NCBI GenBank assembly: GCA_945874105.1
Contig: CAMCFJ010000009.1
Location: 16,592-80,591, forward strand
Direction of reading: 5' to 3'
Source of the DNA: Candidatus Nitrotoga sp. CP45
GTDB lineage: Bacteria; Pseudomonadota; Gammaproteobacteria; Burkholderiales; Gallionellaceae
Length of the DNA stretch: 64,000 bases
The notes beneath the pieces were generated by a model. It did no database searches and had not been told where the DNA came from. It saw only the letters and a program-made list of their open reading frames with translations. Position 1 is the first letter of the stretch. Each line of letters starts with the position of its first letter. This document shows, piece after piece, positions 18,096-27,712 of this stretch. The translations under genes were made by a program, and so were the position numbers.

Positions 18096-18722
18096 ATGGC
18101 TCGTTACGGCACAGATCAATTAACCGAAGCTCGATTTGAATTGGGTTCGCGTGGGCGTGTTCTGAAAAATCTCCTTGGCATTTGTAGCAAGCGCGAAATG
18201 GATGAGATGGAGGCAACCAAGCTAGTCGCGGTAACTGACTGGGCAATCCGGCACGTTTCTGCTGACCAGCGTATCACCTCCGCCGATATTTGCCTGCTGC
18301 ACAAGCAATGGCTAGGTGAAGTGTATCCGTGGGCAGGCGAGTATCGGCAGGTGAATATTAGCAAGGGTAGTTTTGTATTTGCGATGGCGGCGCAAGTGCC
18401 GCGCTTGATGTTGGAGTTTGAGCGGAAGGAGCTGGCACGATTTACGCCATGCGCTTTTGACGACCTGGATGATGTGCTGGAAGCATTGGCTATCACACAT
18501 TGCGAGTTGGTGCTGATCCATCCTTTCCGCGAGGGCAATGGGCGCGTGTCACGTTTGCTATCTACGCTTATGGCTTTGCAAGCGGGTTTGCCGTTGCTAA
18601 ATTTTTCCAGCATCAAAGGAAAACAGCGCGAGGCTTACTTTGCCGCAGTGCGGGCAGGGATCGGGCGCGACTATCAGCCGATGATAGAGGTTTTCAGAAA
18701 AGTGGTAGCTGCCAACAGCTAG
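18096..18722 (+). CDS. Fic/DOC family protein (putative AMP transferase toxin)
   Basis: Fic-fold enzyme, expected to transfer AMP or another nucleotide moiety to a target protein. The catalytic motif HPFREGNGR at residues 142-150 matches the active consensus HPFx(D/E)GNGR, and a flap-like WAGEYRQVNISKG precedes it. At 208 residues it has a compact Fic core. I find no (S/T)xxxE(G/N) inhibitory motif in it, so it resembles class I Fic toxins that need a separate antitoxin. A small gene with exactly such a motif lies convergent and overlapping at its 3' end. Confidence 0.88.
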   Translation: MARYGTDQLTEARFELGSRGRVLKNLLGICSKREMDEMEATKLVAVTDWAIRHVSADQRITSADICLLHKQWLGEVYPWAGEYRQVNISKGSFVFAMAAQVPRLMLEFERKELARFTPCAFDDLDDVLEALAITHCELVLIHPFREGNGRVSRLLSTLMALQAGLPLLNFSSIKGKQREAYFAAVRAGIGRDYQPMIEVFRKVVAANS

Positions 18723-18889
18723 CGGGTTTTTGCTGGCTTATTACGGGGGATGGAAGTGAGTGCTCGTTCAGCCGCTTTCTTCACGCCTTCAATCGCGGTC
18801 GAAGAAAGCACGTTCGCACGCAAGGCGCATTGATAGTCTCGCGCATTGTGCAAGTGTCGATTTTGTTGAAGCAGAGATTTTGGAGTCAT
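18719..18889 (-). CDS. Putative Fic antitoxin, 56 aa (inhibitory motif STAIEG)
   Basis: Starts MTPKSLLQQNRH and ends NKPAKTR. LRANVLSSTAIEGVKKAAE contains S-T-A-I-E-G, an exact (S/T)xxxE(G/N) Fic-inhibition motif, set in a helix-like stretch as in VbhA or YhfG antitoxins. The track lists a 75-aa form from 18946; neither ATG has a strong ribosome-binding site. It overlaps the fic stop by 4 bp on the other strand. The gene begins 80 bp (or 23 bp for the long form) after the recQ stop, so it may share the recQ transcript. Function is inferred from motif and position. Confidence 0.5.
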   Translation of the reverse strand: MTPKSLLQQNRHLHNARDYQCALRANVLSSTAIEGVKKAAERALTSIPRNKPAKTR

Positions 18890-18969
18890 GGCCGCACTAT
18901 AAGGCACACGGTGTGATAACTCAACAGCCACAAACGCCGCAAACATCGTGTCAATTACGCTGATCTTTT

Positions 18970-20817
18970 TTATGGCCTACTAACGCCATTTCCCTCATCC
19001 TCAATTACTTTCAGAAAATCATTTCCATAACGGGCTAACTTGGCTAAGCCGACTCCGCTAATTTTTCCTAAATTGGTGAGATTGCCGGGACGATGGTTGA
19101 GAATTTCCAGCAAAGTGCTGTCGTGAAAAATCACGTAAGGCGGTACGCCTTGTTCGCGGGCGAGCTCCATGCGCTTGGCTTTAAGCGCCAGCCACAGCGG
19201 GTCTTCATTTGCACCGGCAAATGCTTCACGCATTCTTGCGCCGCGTTCGACCTTGCTGATTTTGTTTTTAGCCGGTTCAGCATCGCGCCGCAGCCATACT
19301 TCAGATTCACCGCGTAGCACCGGGCGCGCTTGTTCGGTAAGACGCAATCCGCCGTAAGCTTCCATGTCCACATTGAGCAAACCAGCAGCAACCAACTGGC
19401 GATAGACACTGCTCCATTGAGCCTGCGCGAGCGACTGGCCAATCCCAAAAGTACTCAGTTGCTGGTGGCGAAATTTTTCGACCTGTGCAGTGGCCTTGCC
19501 CAGTAGCACGTCGATCAAATAACCAACGCCGAAGCGCTGCCCAGTGCGGTAAACACACGACAATGCCATACGTGCCGCTTGAGTCGCGTCCCAAGTATCC
19601 ATCGGCTCCAGGCAATTGTCGCACTGAGCACAGTTGCCTGGATGCTCCTCTCCAAAGTAACGCAAGATAATTTGGTGGCGGCAGGCAGTGGATTCGCAAA
19701 ACCCCAGCAGAGCGTCAAGTTTATGCAGCTCTAACCGTTTGCGCTCCTCGGGCGCATCGCCGGATGCCAGCATCTGACGCATGGAAACCACATCGCCCAA
19801 ACCGTAAGTCATCCATGCATCTGCGGGCAAGCCGTCGCGTCCGGCACGGCCAGTTTCCTGATAATAGCCTTCCATGCTTTTGGGTAGATCAAGGTGAGCG
19901 ACAAAGCGCACGTTGGGCTTGTCGATGCCCATGCCGAAAGCGACTGTGGCAACTATGATGACGCCCTCCTTGCGCAGGAAAGAACGTTGATTCTCGCTAC
20001 GCACGGCCGCATCCAGCCCGGCATGGTAAGGCAATGCATTCCAGCCGCGCTCCTGAAGCCACGCGGCAGTTTCATCCACTTTTTTACGCGACAGGCAATA
20101 TACGATGCCAGCATCATTAGCATGTTCCGTTTCCAGGAAGGTCAGCAATTGCTGCCGGGCATTGGCTTTCAACGTTATCCGGTAACGAATGTTGGGACGG
20201 TCGAAGCTGGAAATAAATTGGCGCGCCTGCTCCAGCGCCAACCGCTCGACGATCTCCCCTCGCGTTGGCGCATCCGCCGTGGCCGTCAGCGCGATGCGTG
20301 GCACATCCGGAAAGCGTTCATGCAATACAGTCAAACCGCGATACTCTGGACGGAAATCATGCCCCCATTGCGATACGCAATGCGCCTCATCAATGGCAAA
20401 CAACGCTATGCCATGCTCGGCTTGCACCTGTTCCAGCATGGACAAAAATCCAGACATCAGCAACCGCTCTGGAGCCACATACAAGAGATCTAAATCACCC
20501 CGCAACAAACGGCTCGACACGGCGCGCGCCGTGTTCGCATCCAGGCTGGAGTTAAGAAAGGCGGCGCGCACACCAAGCTGGTTAAGTGCGTCCACCTGAT
20601 CCTGCATCAGCGCAATTAACGGTGACACCACAATGCCCACCCCACGCCGCATCAATGCCGGAAGCTGATAGCACAACGACTTGCCGCCGCCGGTTGGCAT
20701 TAATACCAGCGCATCACCCCCAGCAACAACATATTCAACTATAGATTGCTGTTCACCACGAAAAGACGAATAGCCGAAAACATCGTGGAGAATTTGTTGG
20801 GCGGTAGGAGTAGTCAT
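18970..20817 (-). CDS. recQ: ATP-dependent DNA helicase RecQ
   Basis: 3'-5' superfamily 2 helicase of recombination and fork repair. Walker A is PTGGGKS at residues 41-47, followed by [12 protein letters not shown], the DEAH box ([20 protein letters not shown]), TATAD, and [10 protein letters not shown]. The zinc-binding region has its cysteines (STACRHQI...NCAQCDNC). A winged-helix domain and a C-terminal HRDC domain ([14 protein letters not shown]) complete the usual E. coli-like layout at 615 residues. It separates the Fic cassette from a RelE-type toxin-antitoxin pair. Confidence 0.96.
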   Translation of the reverse strand: MTTPTAQQILHDVFGYSSFRGEQQSIVEYVVAGGDALVLMPTGGGKSLCYQLPALMRRGVGIVVSPLIALMQDQVDALNQLGVRAAFLNSSLDANTARAVSSRLLRGDLDLLYVAPERLLMSGFLSMLEQVQAEHGIALFAIDEAHCVSQWGHDFRPEYRGLTVLHERFPDVPRIALTATADAPTRGEIVERLALEQARQFISSFDRPNIRYRITLKANARQQLLTFLETEHANDAGIVYCLSRKKVDETAAWLQERGWNALPYHAGLDAAVRSENQRSFLRKEGVIIVATVAFGMGIDKPNVRFVAHLDLPKSMEGYYQETGRAGRDGLPADAWMTYGLGDVVSMRQMLASGDAPEERKRLELHKLDALLGFCESTACRHQIILRYFGEEHPGNCAQCDNCLEPMDTWDATQAARMALSCVYRTGQRFGVGYLIDVLLGKATAQVEKFRHQQLSTFGIGQSLAQAQWSSVYRQLVAAGLLNVDMEAYGGLRLTEQARPVLRGESEVWLRRDAEPAKNKISKVERGARMREAFAGANEDPLWLALKAKRMELAREQGVPPYVIFHDSTLLEILNHRPGNLTNLGKISGVGLAKLARYGNDFLKVIEDEGNGVSRP

Positions 20818-21044
20818 AAAAAGAAAGGTATCACACTCGAAGTTAATCTGCCCCGGCGCATATGCTTGCTACAGAATTATTCATAGTGAACAGATATTTA
20901 TGTGGTTGCTTATTACTTGCAAGATGACATGTTTACCTTTGCGGGCAAACAAGTAAAATCCATCGGTGACTTTGAGCTCATCACTTGGTTGGTCATCAAG
21001 TAAACTGTGCGAACAGTACCCCATTAACGAATAGGAGCAAACAA

Positions 21045-21248
21045 TTGAGACCCGAAAATTCACCACCTTCTCCAAGATCCATTATTCGCACCATCGTCGA
21101 GAACCAGCCAGAGGATGCCTCTTACGATGAAATCATGCGCGAGTTAGCGTTTGACCGTATGGTCGAACGCGGCTTGCAGGATGTGCGCGCTAACCGCGTA
21201 GTGAGCAACAACGAAGCCGCACAGAAAATCCGGTCATGGCGGAATTAA
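21045..21248 (+). CDS. Type II antitoxin (RelB/ParD-like)
   Basis: 67-residue partner of the RelE/ParE-type toxin. I start at TTG 21045 because AGGAG lies 8 nt upstream; the longer ORF in the track has no such support. The first 15 residues are proline-rich and flexible, followed by an acidic helix-rich part (YDEIMRELAFDRMVERGLQDVRANRVVSNNEAAQKIRSW), typical of addition-type antitoxins that wrap around the toxin. It probably also represses its own promoter. It overlaps the toxin start by 13 bp. Confidence 0.75.
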   Translation: MRPENSPPSPRSIIRTIVENQPEDASYDEIMRELAFDRMVERGLQDVRANRVVSNNEAAQKIRSWRN

Positions 21249-21535
21249 AGTGGACGAACGAAGCGCTAGATTGGCTGGAAGAAATTTATCGCTACATTGC
21301 CCATGATATTCCTGAAGCGGCGGCGCAAGTCGTGGATGGGATATTCGAAAAGGCACAAGTGCTGCTTCAGCATCCAGACATCGGCACCAGATTGCGTCAA
21401 GTCGAAGAGGGGGATGTACGTTTTATCTTGTATGGTCATTACCGCATTGCCTATTTACGGCACACCAACGATGAACTTATACATGTAATTGGCGTGCTTC
21501 ATGGCGCGCTCGACATAGAAAAATACCTGCCATGA
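21236..21535 (+). CDS. RelE/ParE family toxin
   Basis: 99-residue toxin of the ParE/RelE fold, acting either on gyrase or on ribosome-bound mRNA. The order is typical: WTNEALDWLEEIYRYIAHDIPEAA helices, then HPDIGTRLRQ, then strands VRFILYGHYRIAYL and a C-terminal ELIHVIGVLHGALD. The Tyr-Arg pair in HYRIAYLR is common in ParE-like members, and no classic mRNase triad is obvious. The start codon lies within the antitoxin gene, so expression is coupled. Confidence 0.88.
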   Translation: MAELKWTNEALDWLEEIYRYIAHDIPEAAAQVVDGIFEKAQVLLQHPDIGTRLRQVEEGDVRFILYGHYRIAYLRHTNDELIHVIGVLHGALDIEKYLP

Positions 21536-21573
21536 CTGGCCTCACCGTTTAATCCCTGAGTACAAGAGCCAGC

Positions 21574-21942
21574 ATGTCATCCGCAACTACACGACGCGAA
21601 CAAGTCCAAGCAGCACTCAAGGCGTTTGCGGACACGTCAGTCCAGAAAACAGCTACGAACCTGCTCAATGCGCTCGGCTACGTCAGCGAGAAGACCACCG
21701 ACCTTGGGAACAATGTTGAATCCCTACTCGGCAACATCGAACAGTTCAAACCGGAACTTGGCAACATTATCCGCGACAAGATCAAGGCCGACCGTTGGAA
21801 ATCCTGTGCCTTCTTGTTCCAACTTCCCAACGACGAAATCCCTTTGCTGGCGATGGGGCAGCAAGCATTTTCCAACGATAACAAGCTGGCGCGCAGCCAC
21901 CCGAAGCTGGCAGCCGGTTCTCGTTGCGCACTTGAATCCTGA
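21574..21942 (+). pseudogene. Truncated restriction-modification methylase N-terminus
   Basis: 122 codons that resemble the conserved first ~100 residues of large Eco57I-type restriction-methylases (REQVQAALKAFADTSVQKTATNLLNALGY, then KADRWKSCAFLFQLPNDEIPLL). After NDNKLARS the likeness ends and a stop follows; the methylase domain (NPPY) is missing altogether. The break point is followed directly by an unrelated asparagine-synthase-like gene, so the deletion probably came with that insertion. The remaining ORF may still be translated. Confidence 0.55.
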
Positions 21943-22034
21943 TCGGTGCTCATAAAAAATATTTCCTTGCGTATCACCCATGAATAATCCGTGCCAAGCT
22001 CCTTTAATTCTACGAACACATTGCACCCACCAAG

Positions 22035-23615
22035 ATGAAAATAATTAACGCCAGTCAGTGGCAATGCCTGAAAACTCAGGACATATCTCACTATTATGTT
22101 GGCCAGCACGTAGCTTCACCATCGTTGTGTGCTCAAAGTTTTAGGCCTTTTGCGTGGCTGGAATTTAATCATCAGAGCGGTGAATTGAGTGCGGCTCGTG
22201 ATCATTTTGGCCAAGAGCCGTTCTATTACCATTACCACGAGCATGCCCAGCTCTTTATTTTTGGTTCAAATATTCCCGATATATTGCGGCATTTACTTAC
22301 TCACCCGAATTCGAATGAAAAGTGCGAGCAAGAAATTTTTGATCGGCCTCGGGACAATGATGACCCACCTTACAGCACAGAAACTTATTTTCAGGGGATT
22401 TTTCGCCTTACGCCTGCCCATATTCTGCGCATCAACAAGAAAGGAGTAAGCGAAAGCGCCTATTGGTCATTGGATCCGAAAGTGGAATCACTCAACTACT
22501 CTCGTGACGAGGAGTATCTCGAACATTTTTCAGCACTTATGGATGAAGCACTCAGCTGCCTTCTTCCAAAAGACACTAAATTTGCTGCAGAATTCAGCGG
22601 CGGTCTTGACTCATCAGCTATTTTTGTAGCCTGCCGTAAAGCTCATTTGAGCCCGGCTTTATTTACTCAGCCACCGCCAGCAAGCTACAGAATCAGCGAT
22701 GAAGATCTCAATGTTCAGCACCTTCTTAAATATTTTCAATGGCATGACCATCATTGTTTCGTAGATGCCCGAGATTTTGACCCCATTTCAGTTTTCAAAT
22801 ATTTTTCTCAAGTCTATGCTGGCTGCCCGCCTTATTGGCTATCCATGTTGGCCAGCAATGTATACAAAAAAGCTGTGGAGCAAGGCTACACCACTATCGT
22901 TTCTGGTTATGCCGGCGATGAATGCGTGTCACTGGATTGCCCGCCTTATTTAAGCTATTTTCAGCACCTGCAAGAGCACGGCCTATTCTCACTCCTGAGA
23001 TTATGGAGACAAGACTCCGCCAAAAGTGCGCCCGGCTTACCACGATTAAAATTATTTTTTCGTCTACTTCAATACCTGAACCCCCAAGTTGGCTCCAGAA
23101 TCTTCCAGATATCTAAACTTTTGGGGTTTCGTGAACAGCAAATACAATTTTACCGTTCCCTTCGCGACTATGAATTCGCTGTCCTGCAAGGAGACATATC
23201 CCATGAAGTACGGATGAAGGTTGAGTGTAGCGCCGTACTCGCAAAATCCTTAGGCTTTACTTTTGTCTATCCGTTCTTGTACCCACCCCTGATTGAATTT
23301 TGTTTCCGCTTACCATTGCACAAAAAAAAACAAGGAACGCTAATGCGATGCCTTATCCGAGAGTATCTATCCGCCCATGTTAGCGGCCTAAAATCAAATA
23401 CCAAAGGCGGGGCTTTTGTGCCGAGCACCATGCAGAAGTGTCGAGATTATGCGGCGCAGGGCGCATTTTTAGAACATTTCTCCAATCTACCTTTCCAGTA
23501 TAAAATCAACGCGAACAAACCTTCTGAATTTAGGTTTATGTTAGAAGCACGAGCCTTCATGCTCAAACATTATCGTTTAACCCAAACACATACCCCACAC
23601 AAATGCGAGAAATAA
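22035..23615 (+). CDS. Asparagine synthase-like ATP-dependent amide ligase
   Basis: 526-residue protein with the two-domain AsnB layout. The N-terminal half-domain resembles class II glutamine amidotransferase (ARDHFGQEPFYYHYHE, TYFQGIFRLTPAHILRI) but lacks the catalytic Cys2, since the protein starts MKIINAS. The synthetase domain has the PP-loop FSGGLDSS at about residues 187-194 and SGYAGDECVS later. Without glutaminase activity it likely uses another amine, as lasso-peptide cyclases and beta-lactam synthetases do. It overlaps an LpxL-like acyltransferase by 13 bp. I see no precursor-peptide ORF. Product unknown. Confidence 0.75.
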   Translation: MKIINASQWQCLKTQDISHYYVGQHVASPSLCAQSFRPFAWLEFNHQSGELSAARDHFGQEPFYYHYHEHAQLFIFGSNIPDILRHLLTHPNSNEKCEQEIFDRPRDNDDPPYSTETYFQGIFRLTPAHILRINKKGVSESAYWSLDPKVESLNYSRDEEYLEHFSALMDEALSCLLPKDTKFAAEFSGGLDSSAIFVACRKAHLSPALFTQPPPASYRISDEDLNVQHLLKYFQWHDHHCFVDARDFDPISVFKYFSQVYAGCPPYWLSMLASNVYKKAVEQGYTTIVSGYAGDECVSLDCPPYLSYFQHLQEHGLFSLLRLWRQDSAKSAPGLPRLKLFFRLLQYLNPQVGSRIFQISKLLGFREQQIQFYRSLRDYEFAVLQGDISHEVRMKVECSAVLAKSLGFTFVYPFLYPPLIEFCFRLPLHKKKQGTLMRCLIREYLSAHVSGLKSNTKGGAFVPSTMQKCRDYAAQGAFLEHFSNLPFQYKINANKPSEFRFMLEARAFMLKHYRLTQTHTPHKCEK

Positions 23616-24412
23616 TAAAGAAACTATTCAAGCAATTTCTTGAAATTCTCATCACGGTTTCAGGGTTTATTATTTCCAAAATGCGCACTCCGCAACAGCG
23701 CTATCGGGTTGCACTTCTCTGGGTAAAATGGCTTTTTCCCTTGGCTGCCTTTGTTCATTGCTGGGTTTTTCGGCTACACAAAAAAGCACCCCTCAAAAAA
23801 TCATCGCTCTTGAAATATATTCTTTCTGCCATAACTCGCTACGCTTATATTGAAATTCCTCTCCGTAGTATTAACGAACAGGCGCTCTTGGAATACCACC
23901 GTAGATACGGTGGATTCATACTATGCACCGCTCATTTTGGTTTAACCTTGGCCGTCTTGGGTTTGCAAAGAAAACACGGGCTACCATGTACGATTATCTC
24001 TAGTGGCGGTCCCAGCAAAAAAGCCTATGGTTGGAATTGGGGCTGCACCGAGCCCCTACGTTTAATTAAACCCGATGCAAAATCCTTCATCAAAGTTCGC
24101 AAAGCAATAGCCAATGATGAGATTGTTCTGGTTTGCTGTGACTATGCATCAGTTGAGGATATGCAAAATAACGTACTGTTCCTATCCCCCAATATTTTTG
24201 AATATGCGCACAGAGCAAACGTCCCCCTGCTTTTTTTAGGAGCCGCATTGGCTGATGACACAATTATTGAGATCGAATTTGTCGAAGCGTCGCATCCCAT
24301 CCCTGCATCGGCAGAAGAATTGGCCGTGGTGATGGAGGAATTTCGCTTCTTCGTGGCACAGCGCATGGACAAAAACGTCATCTTCAAAAAAAGCTTACTT
24401 TCGTGGGTGTGA
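23603..24412 (+). CDS. LpxL/HtrB-like lysophospholipid acyltransferase-family protein
   Basis: 269 residues. A basic and hydrophobic N-terminus (one membrane helix near residues 42-60) is followed by the acyltransferase block FILCTAHFGLTLAVLGLQR. Lipid A acyltransferases carry H-x4-(D/E); here the position after HFGLT is Leu, so the general acid is missing or placed elsewhere. Later blocks (LVCCDYASVED, PLLFLGAALADD) keep the family order. Overlap with the asparagine-synthase-like gene implies a shared product, perhaps an acylated amide or peptide; that is inference. True LpxL activity is doubtful. Confidence 0.65.
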   Translation: MREIIKKLFKQFLEILITVSGFIISKMRTPQQRYRVALLWVKWLFPLAAFVHCWVFRLHKKAPLKKSSLLKYILSAITRYAYIEIPLRSINEQALLEYHRRYGGFILCTAHFGLTLAVLGLQRKHGLPCTIISSGGPSKKAYGWNWGCTEPLRLIKPDAKSFIKVRKAIANDEIVLVCCDYASVEDMQNNVLFLSPNIFEYAHRANVPLLFLGAALADDTIIEIEFVEASHPIPASAEELAVVMEEFRFFVAQRMDKNVIFKKSLLSWV

Positions 24413-24486
24413 TGATTGTGGGCACGACTTCAAAGGCTTCTCTTTGCTCAGGCTGATTTCTGGATTAAAAAATACTGGAGAGTTTT

Positions 24487-24816
24487 ATGTCACAAGGTTT
24501 GTGCACTTCATGCGGCTATGTAGGTGAGACGGAATCTATAACCAAAGGCAGCACCGATACTGAAATCATCCTCTGGTTTTGTTTTTTGATTCCGGGCTTG
24601 ATTTATTCAATTTGGCGTTTCCGTTCCCGGTATGAAGAATGCCCAATCTGTGATCAGGCAACGATCATTCCGGCTGATTCTACCGAAGCCCAGCAGATCA
24701 TTCGCGAGAACCTTGCAAAACAGGTTGCGGCGATTCCGGAATTCAGGCCGCCATCGAAAGCAGCTATTGGAGCAGGCAGGGTGGTTGGGCGTTTCGTTGG
24801 TCGGTTACTCAAATGA
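24487..24816 (+). CDS. Small zinc-ribbon membrane protein
   Basis: 109 residues. CTSCG at the start and CPIC at about residues 52-55 form a split zinc ribbon. A single membrane helix lies between them (EIILWFCFLIPGLIYSIW), so both cysteine pairs flank the membrane segment. The C-terminus is basic and glycine-rich. The ribosome-binding site is GGAG, 6 nt before the ATG. Function unknown; it follows the acyltransferase by 74 bp on the same strand and might be cotranscribed. Confidence 0.7.
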   Translation: MSQGLCTSCGYVGETESITKGSTDTEIILWFCFLIPGLIYSIWRFRSRYEECPICDQATIIPADSTEAQQIIRENLAKQVAAIPEFRPPSKAAIGAGRVVGRFVGRLLK

Positions 24817-24935
24817 CTCCCAAAAATATTGAGAGCCTGTGAAGAAAACAGCCCTATCGTTCAGTCTTCTTGCTGCATATCATGCTGCATGGCAGCATAG
24901 AAAATGCGTGCCTTTGAATTAAGGCAATGCTGCAC

Positions 24936-25047
24936 GAGTCCCTCCGTTCGGGCTGAGCCTGTCGAAGCCATTGGCAACTTATCGATCTGCAAGAAGTGCG
25001 TTTCGACAAGCTCAACGCGAACGGATTTGTTCAGCGTAGCCTTAACC
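24936..25047. repeat. MITE-like palindromic repeat, copy 2 (inverted)
   Basis: Opposite-orientation copy of 2632-2752: GTCCCTCCGTTCGGGCTGAG then CCTGTCGAAG in one arm, and TTTCGACAAGCTCAACGCGA then ACGGATTTGTTCAGCGTAG in the other. The central spacers differ from copy 1, while the arms are nearly identical. Confidence 0.8.
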
Positions 25048-25186
25048 TGACTTGAAGTAAATTTACTTGTTATTCACGCAAGAAGAGTTCAACCTCCGTT
25101 TCTACTATCATGTAGCTAGTATCGTAAATAACGAAACATATTGTTTTTGGATTTAGCCGCAGCATGGCAGTTGAGTTGCGGTAATT

Positions 25187-25236
25187 ACCCTCTCCCTAAC
25201 CCTCTCCCGTTTACGGGAGAGAGTTGGAGAGAGGGT
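25187..25236. repeat. CT-rich palindromic repeat
   Basis: ACCCTCTCCCTAACCCTCTC followed after a short loop by GGGAGAGAGTTGGAGAGAGG, an imperfect inverted repeat of about 22 bp per arm. Such sequences are dispersed repeats in many proteobacteria; only one copy is in this window. Confidence 0.65.
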
Positions 25237-25318
25237 GTGCGTAACTGAGTATCACACCATGCAACGTATGTTTCGCAATTAACAGGTCGTGATACCAGTC
25301 TGTTGAGAGGAGAGAAAA

Positions 25319-27703
25319 ATGGAACAGCAACGGTATATCGTGTGGCTTGAGGCATTGCGTATGAGCGATGTGGCCACGGTGGGCGGCAAAAATGCATCGC
25401 TCGGAGAAATGATCAGCCAGCTTGCCCATCTCGGGGTGCGTGTGCCGGGTGGTTTTGCTACCACGGCCGCAGCCTATCGTGATTTTCTCGCGCAGAGTGG
25501 TTTGGATAATCGCATTCGGGTAGTGCTTGAGGATCTTGCTGTGACCGATGTGACTGCGCTGGCTGAGGTGGGTAGCCGGATACGCCAGTGGATTGTAGAC
25601 ACGCCTTTGCCGCCGCGTTTGGAAAGTGAAGTACGCGTCGCTTATGGAAAGATGCAGGCTGAGGCCGGTGTGGATATTTCCTGGGCTATTCGTTCCTCTG
25701 CCACGGCGGAAGATTTGCCGGACGCTTCGTTCGCCGGGCAGCAGGAAACCTTTCTCAATATTAATGGCGTGGATCATGTCTTGTCAGCCATTAAGCTGGT
25801 GTTCGCTTCGCTGTATAACGATCGTGCCATCGCCTACCGTGTCCACCAGGGATTTAAACATCAGGATGTGGCATTGTCGGCTGGCGTGCAGCGCATGGTG
25901 CGTAGCGATTTAGGCGCAAGCGGCGTGATGTTTACGCTGGATACTGAGTCTGGTTTTGATCAGGTGGTACTCATCAATTCCGCATATGGGCTGGGCGAAA
26001 CGGTCGTGCAAGGTTCGGTCAACCCGGACGAATTTTATGTGTACAAGCCTGCATTAAAGCAAGGTAAAGCTGCGGTGATCAGCCGTAATCTTGGCGGCAA
26101 GGCGATAAAAATGATATTCGGTGCAGGACTCGAAACAGGGCGTTCAGTTCTCACGGTAGAGGTGCCGCCGGCTGAGAGGCAGCACTTCTCCATTACCGAT
26201 GCAGAGGTGGAAGAGCTGGCGCGTTATGGGCTGATTATTGAGCAGCATTATGGTCGCGCGATGGATATCGAGTGGGGCAAGGACGGGTTGGATGGCAAGC
26301 TCTATATATTGCAGGCACGGCCAGAGACTGTTCAGTCACATGAAACTCAAGGCAAGCTGAGGCGTTATCGGTTAAAGCAACATTCCCAAATATTGGTTAG
26401 CGGGCGGGCCGTCGGGCAACGCATAGGCGGCGGCCCGGTATGTTTGGTAGCGGATGCCAGCAAGATGAACCAAGTGCAGCCAGGCGACGTGTTGGTGACG
26501 GATATGACCGACCCTGACTGGGAGCCGGTAATGAAGCGCGCCTCTGCGATTGTCACCAACCGGGGTGGGCGCACCTGTCATGCGGCCATAGTGGCGCGCG
26601 AACTCGGCATTCCGGCGGTAGTGGGGTGCGGTGATGCAACACAAATTCTTGAACATGGCGATGCGGTAACAGTTTCTTGTGCCGAGGGAGATATCGGCAA
26701 GGTGTATCAGGGCAAGCTCGACATCGAGGTGTCGGATTTGGCGCTGGATAAAATGCCGACCCCGCCAATTAAAATCAGTCTGAATGTGGCGAACCCTGAA
26801 TTGGCGTTTGAGTCCAGCCGCCTGCCCAATGCTGGTGTGGGGCTGGCGCGGCTGGAATTTATCATTGCACGGATGATAGGCATACATCCCAGGGCGGTGC
26901 TCGACTATCCCAATTTGTCAGCAGAGTTAAAAGTGCAGGTGGAGGCAAAGACCGCAGGCTATGCCACGCCGGTAGATTTTTATGTTGAGAAGTTGACCGA
27001 AGGCATCGCCATGCTGGGCGCGGCTTTTGCACCTAAGCCGGTGATTGTTCGCTTTTCGGATTTCAAGTCCAACGAATATTCCAGCTTGCTCGGGGGGTCT
27101 CAATACGAGCCGAATGAAGAAAATCCGATGATCGGTTTACGCGGTGCCTCACGTTACATCGTGGACAGCTTCCGTGATTGTTTTGCGCTGGAGTGCCGTG
27201 CCATACGCCGGGTGCGCGAAGAAATCGGGCTGACCAATATTGAAGTGATGATTCCCTTCGTACGCACGCTGGACGAAGCCGAGATGGTGATAAAAGAACT
27301 GGCTAAAAATGGCTTGCGACGGGGCGAGAACGGCCTGCGCCTGATAATGATGTGCGAGATTCCGTCCAACGCATTGCTGGCCGCGCAGTTCCTGGAATAT
27401 TTCGATGGCTTCTCCATTGGTTCAAATGACCTGACCCAGCTTACTCTCGGCATAGACCGTGAATCGGGGTTGATAGCGGGGGCATTCGATGAGCGCAATC
27501 CGGCAGTGAAGGTGTTGCTCAGCATGGCGATTCAGGCTTGCCGCAAGGCCAATAAATACATCGGCATTTGTGGACAGGGGCCGTCCGATTATCCGGATTT
27601 GGCGCAGTGGCTGGTAGAGCAGGGTATTGAGGCGGTTTCGTTGAATCCGGATACCATCGTGGAGACATGGCTATATCTGGCTGAACAGGCCGCTAAAAAA
27701 TAA
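25319..27703 (+). CDS. ppsA: Phosphoenolpyruvate synthase
   Basis: Converts pyruvate, ATP and water to PEP, AMP and phosphate, the entry to gluconeogenesis from three-carbon compounds. At 794 residues it is full length. The N-terminal ATP-grasp pyruvate-binding domain begins [11 protein letters not shown] and has [19 protein letters not shown]. The phosphohistidine domain has [15 protein letters not shown], with the phosphorylated His near residue 421. The C-terminal TIM barrel carries [16 protein letters not shown] and the [11 protein letters not shown] block. The start has a strong GAGGAGAG site. No ppsR regulator gene is adjacent. Confidence 0.96.
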   Translation: MEQQRYIVWLEALRMSDVATVGGKNASLGEMISQLAHLGVRVPGGFATTAAAYRDFLAQSGLDNRIRVVLEDLAVTDVTALAEVGSRIRQWIVDTPLPPRLESEVRVAYGKMQAEAGVDISWAIRSSATAEDLPDASFAGQQETFLNINGVDHVLSAIKLVFASLYNDRAIAYRVHQGFKHQDVALSAGVQRMVRSDLGASGVMFTLDTESGFDQVVLINSAYGLGETVVQGSVNPDEFYVYKPALKQGKAAVISRNLGGKAIKMIFGAGLETGRSVLTVEVPPAERQHFSITDAEVEELARYGLIIEQHYGRAMDIEWGKDGLDGKLYILQARPETVQSHETQGKLRRYRLKQHSQILVSGRAVGQRIGGGPVCLVADASKMNQVQPGDVLVTDMTDPDWEPVMKRASAIVTNRGGRTCHAAIVARELGIPAVVGCGDATQILEHGDAVTVSCAEGDIGKVYQGKLDIEVSDLALDKMPTPPIKISLNVANPELAFESSRLPNAGVGLARLEFIIARMIGIHPRAVLDYPNLSAELKVQVEAKTAGYATPVDFYVEKLTEGIAMLGAAFAPKPVIVRFSDFKSNEYSSLLGGSQYEPNEENPMIGLRGASRYIVDSFRDCFALECRAIRRVREEIGLTNIEVMIPFVRTLDEAEMVIKELAKNGLRRGENGLRLIMMCEIPSNALLAAQFLEYFDGFSIGSNDLTQLTLGIDRESGLIAGAFDERNPAVKVLLSMAIQACRKANKYIGICGQGPSDYPDLAQWLVEQGIEAVSLNPDTIVETWLYLAEQAAKK

Positions 27704-27712
27704 TAGGCAAAG

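Larger units (their letters stand above)
24817..25318. other. Intergenic stretch holding two repeats
   Basis: No gene seen. It contains the inverted MITE-like copy (24936-25047), an AT-rich segment near 25080-25150 that may hold the ppsA promoter, the CT-rich palindrome (25187-25236), and the ppsA leader with GAGGAGAG before the start. Confidence 0.7.

Noticed and set aside
20925-21003. Plus ORF of 24 codons ending FELITWLVIK before the toxin-antitoxin pair
   Set aside because: May be a gene remnant, but too short to assign; no ribosome-binding site seen.
21724-22026. 100-aa minus ORF antisense to the methylase remnant
   Set aside because: Sense strand has recognisable protein likeness; the reverse frame is a shadow.
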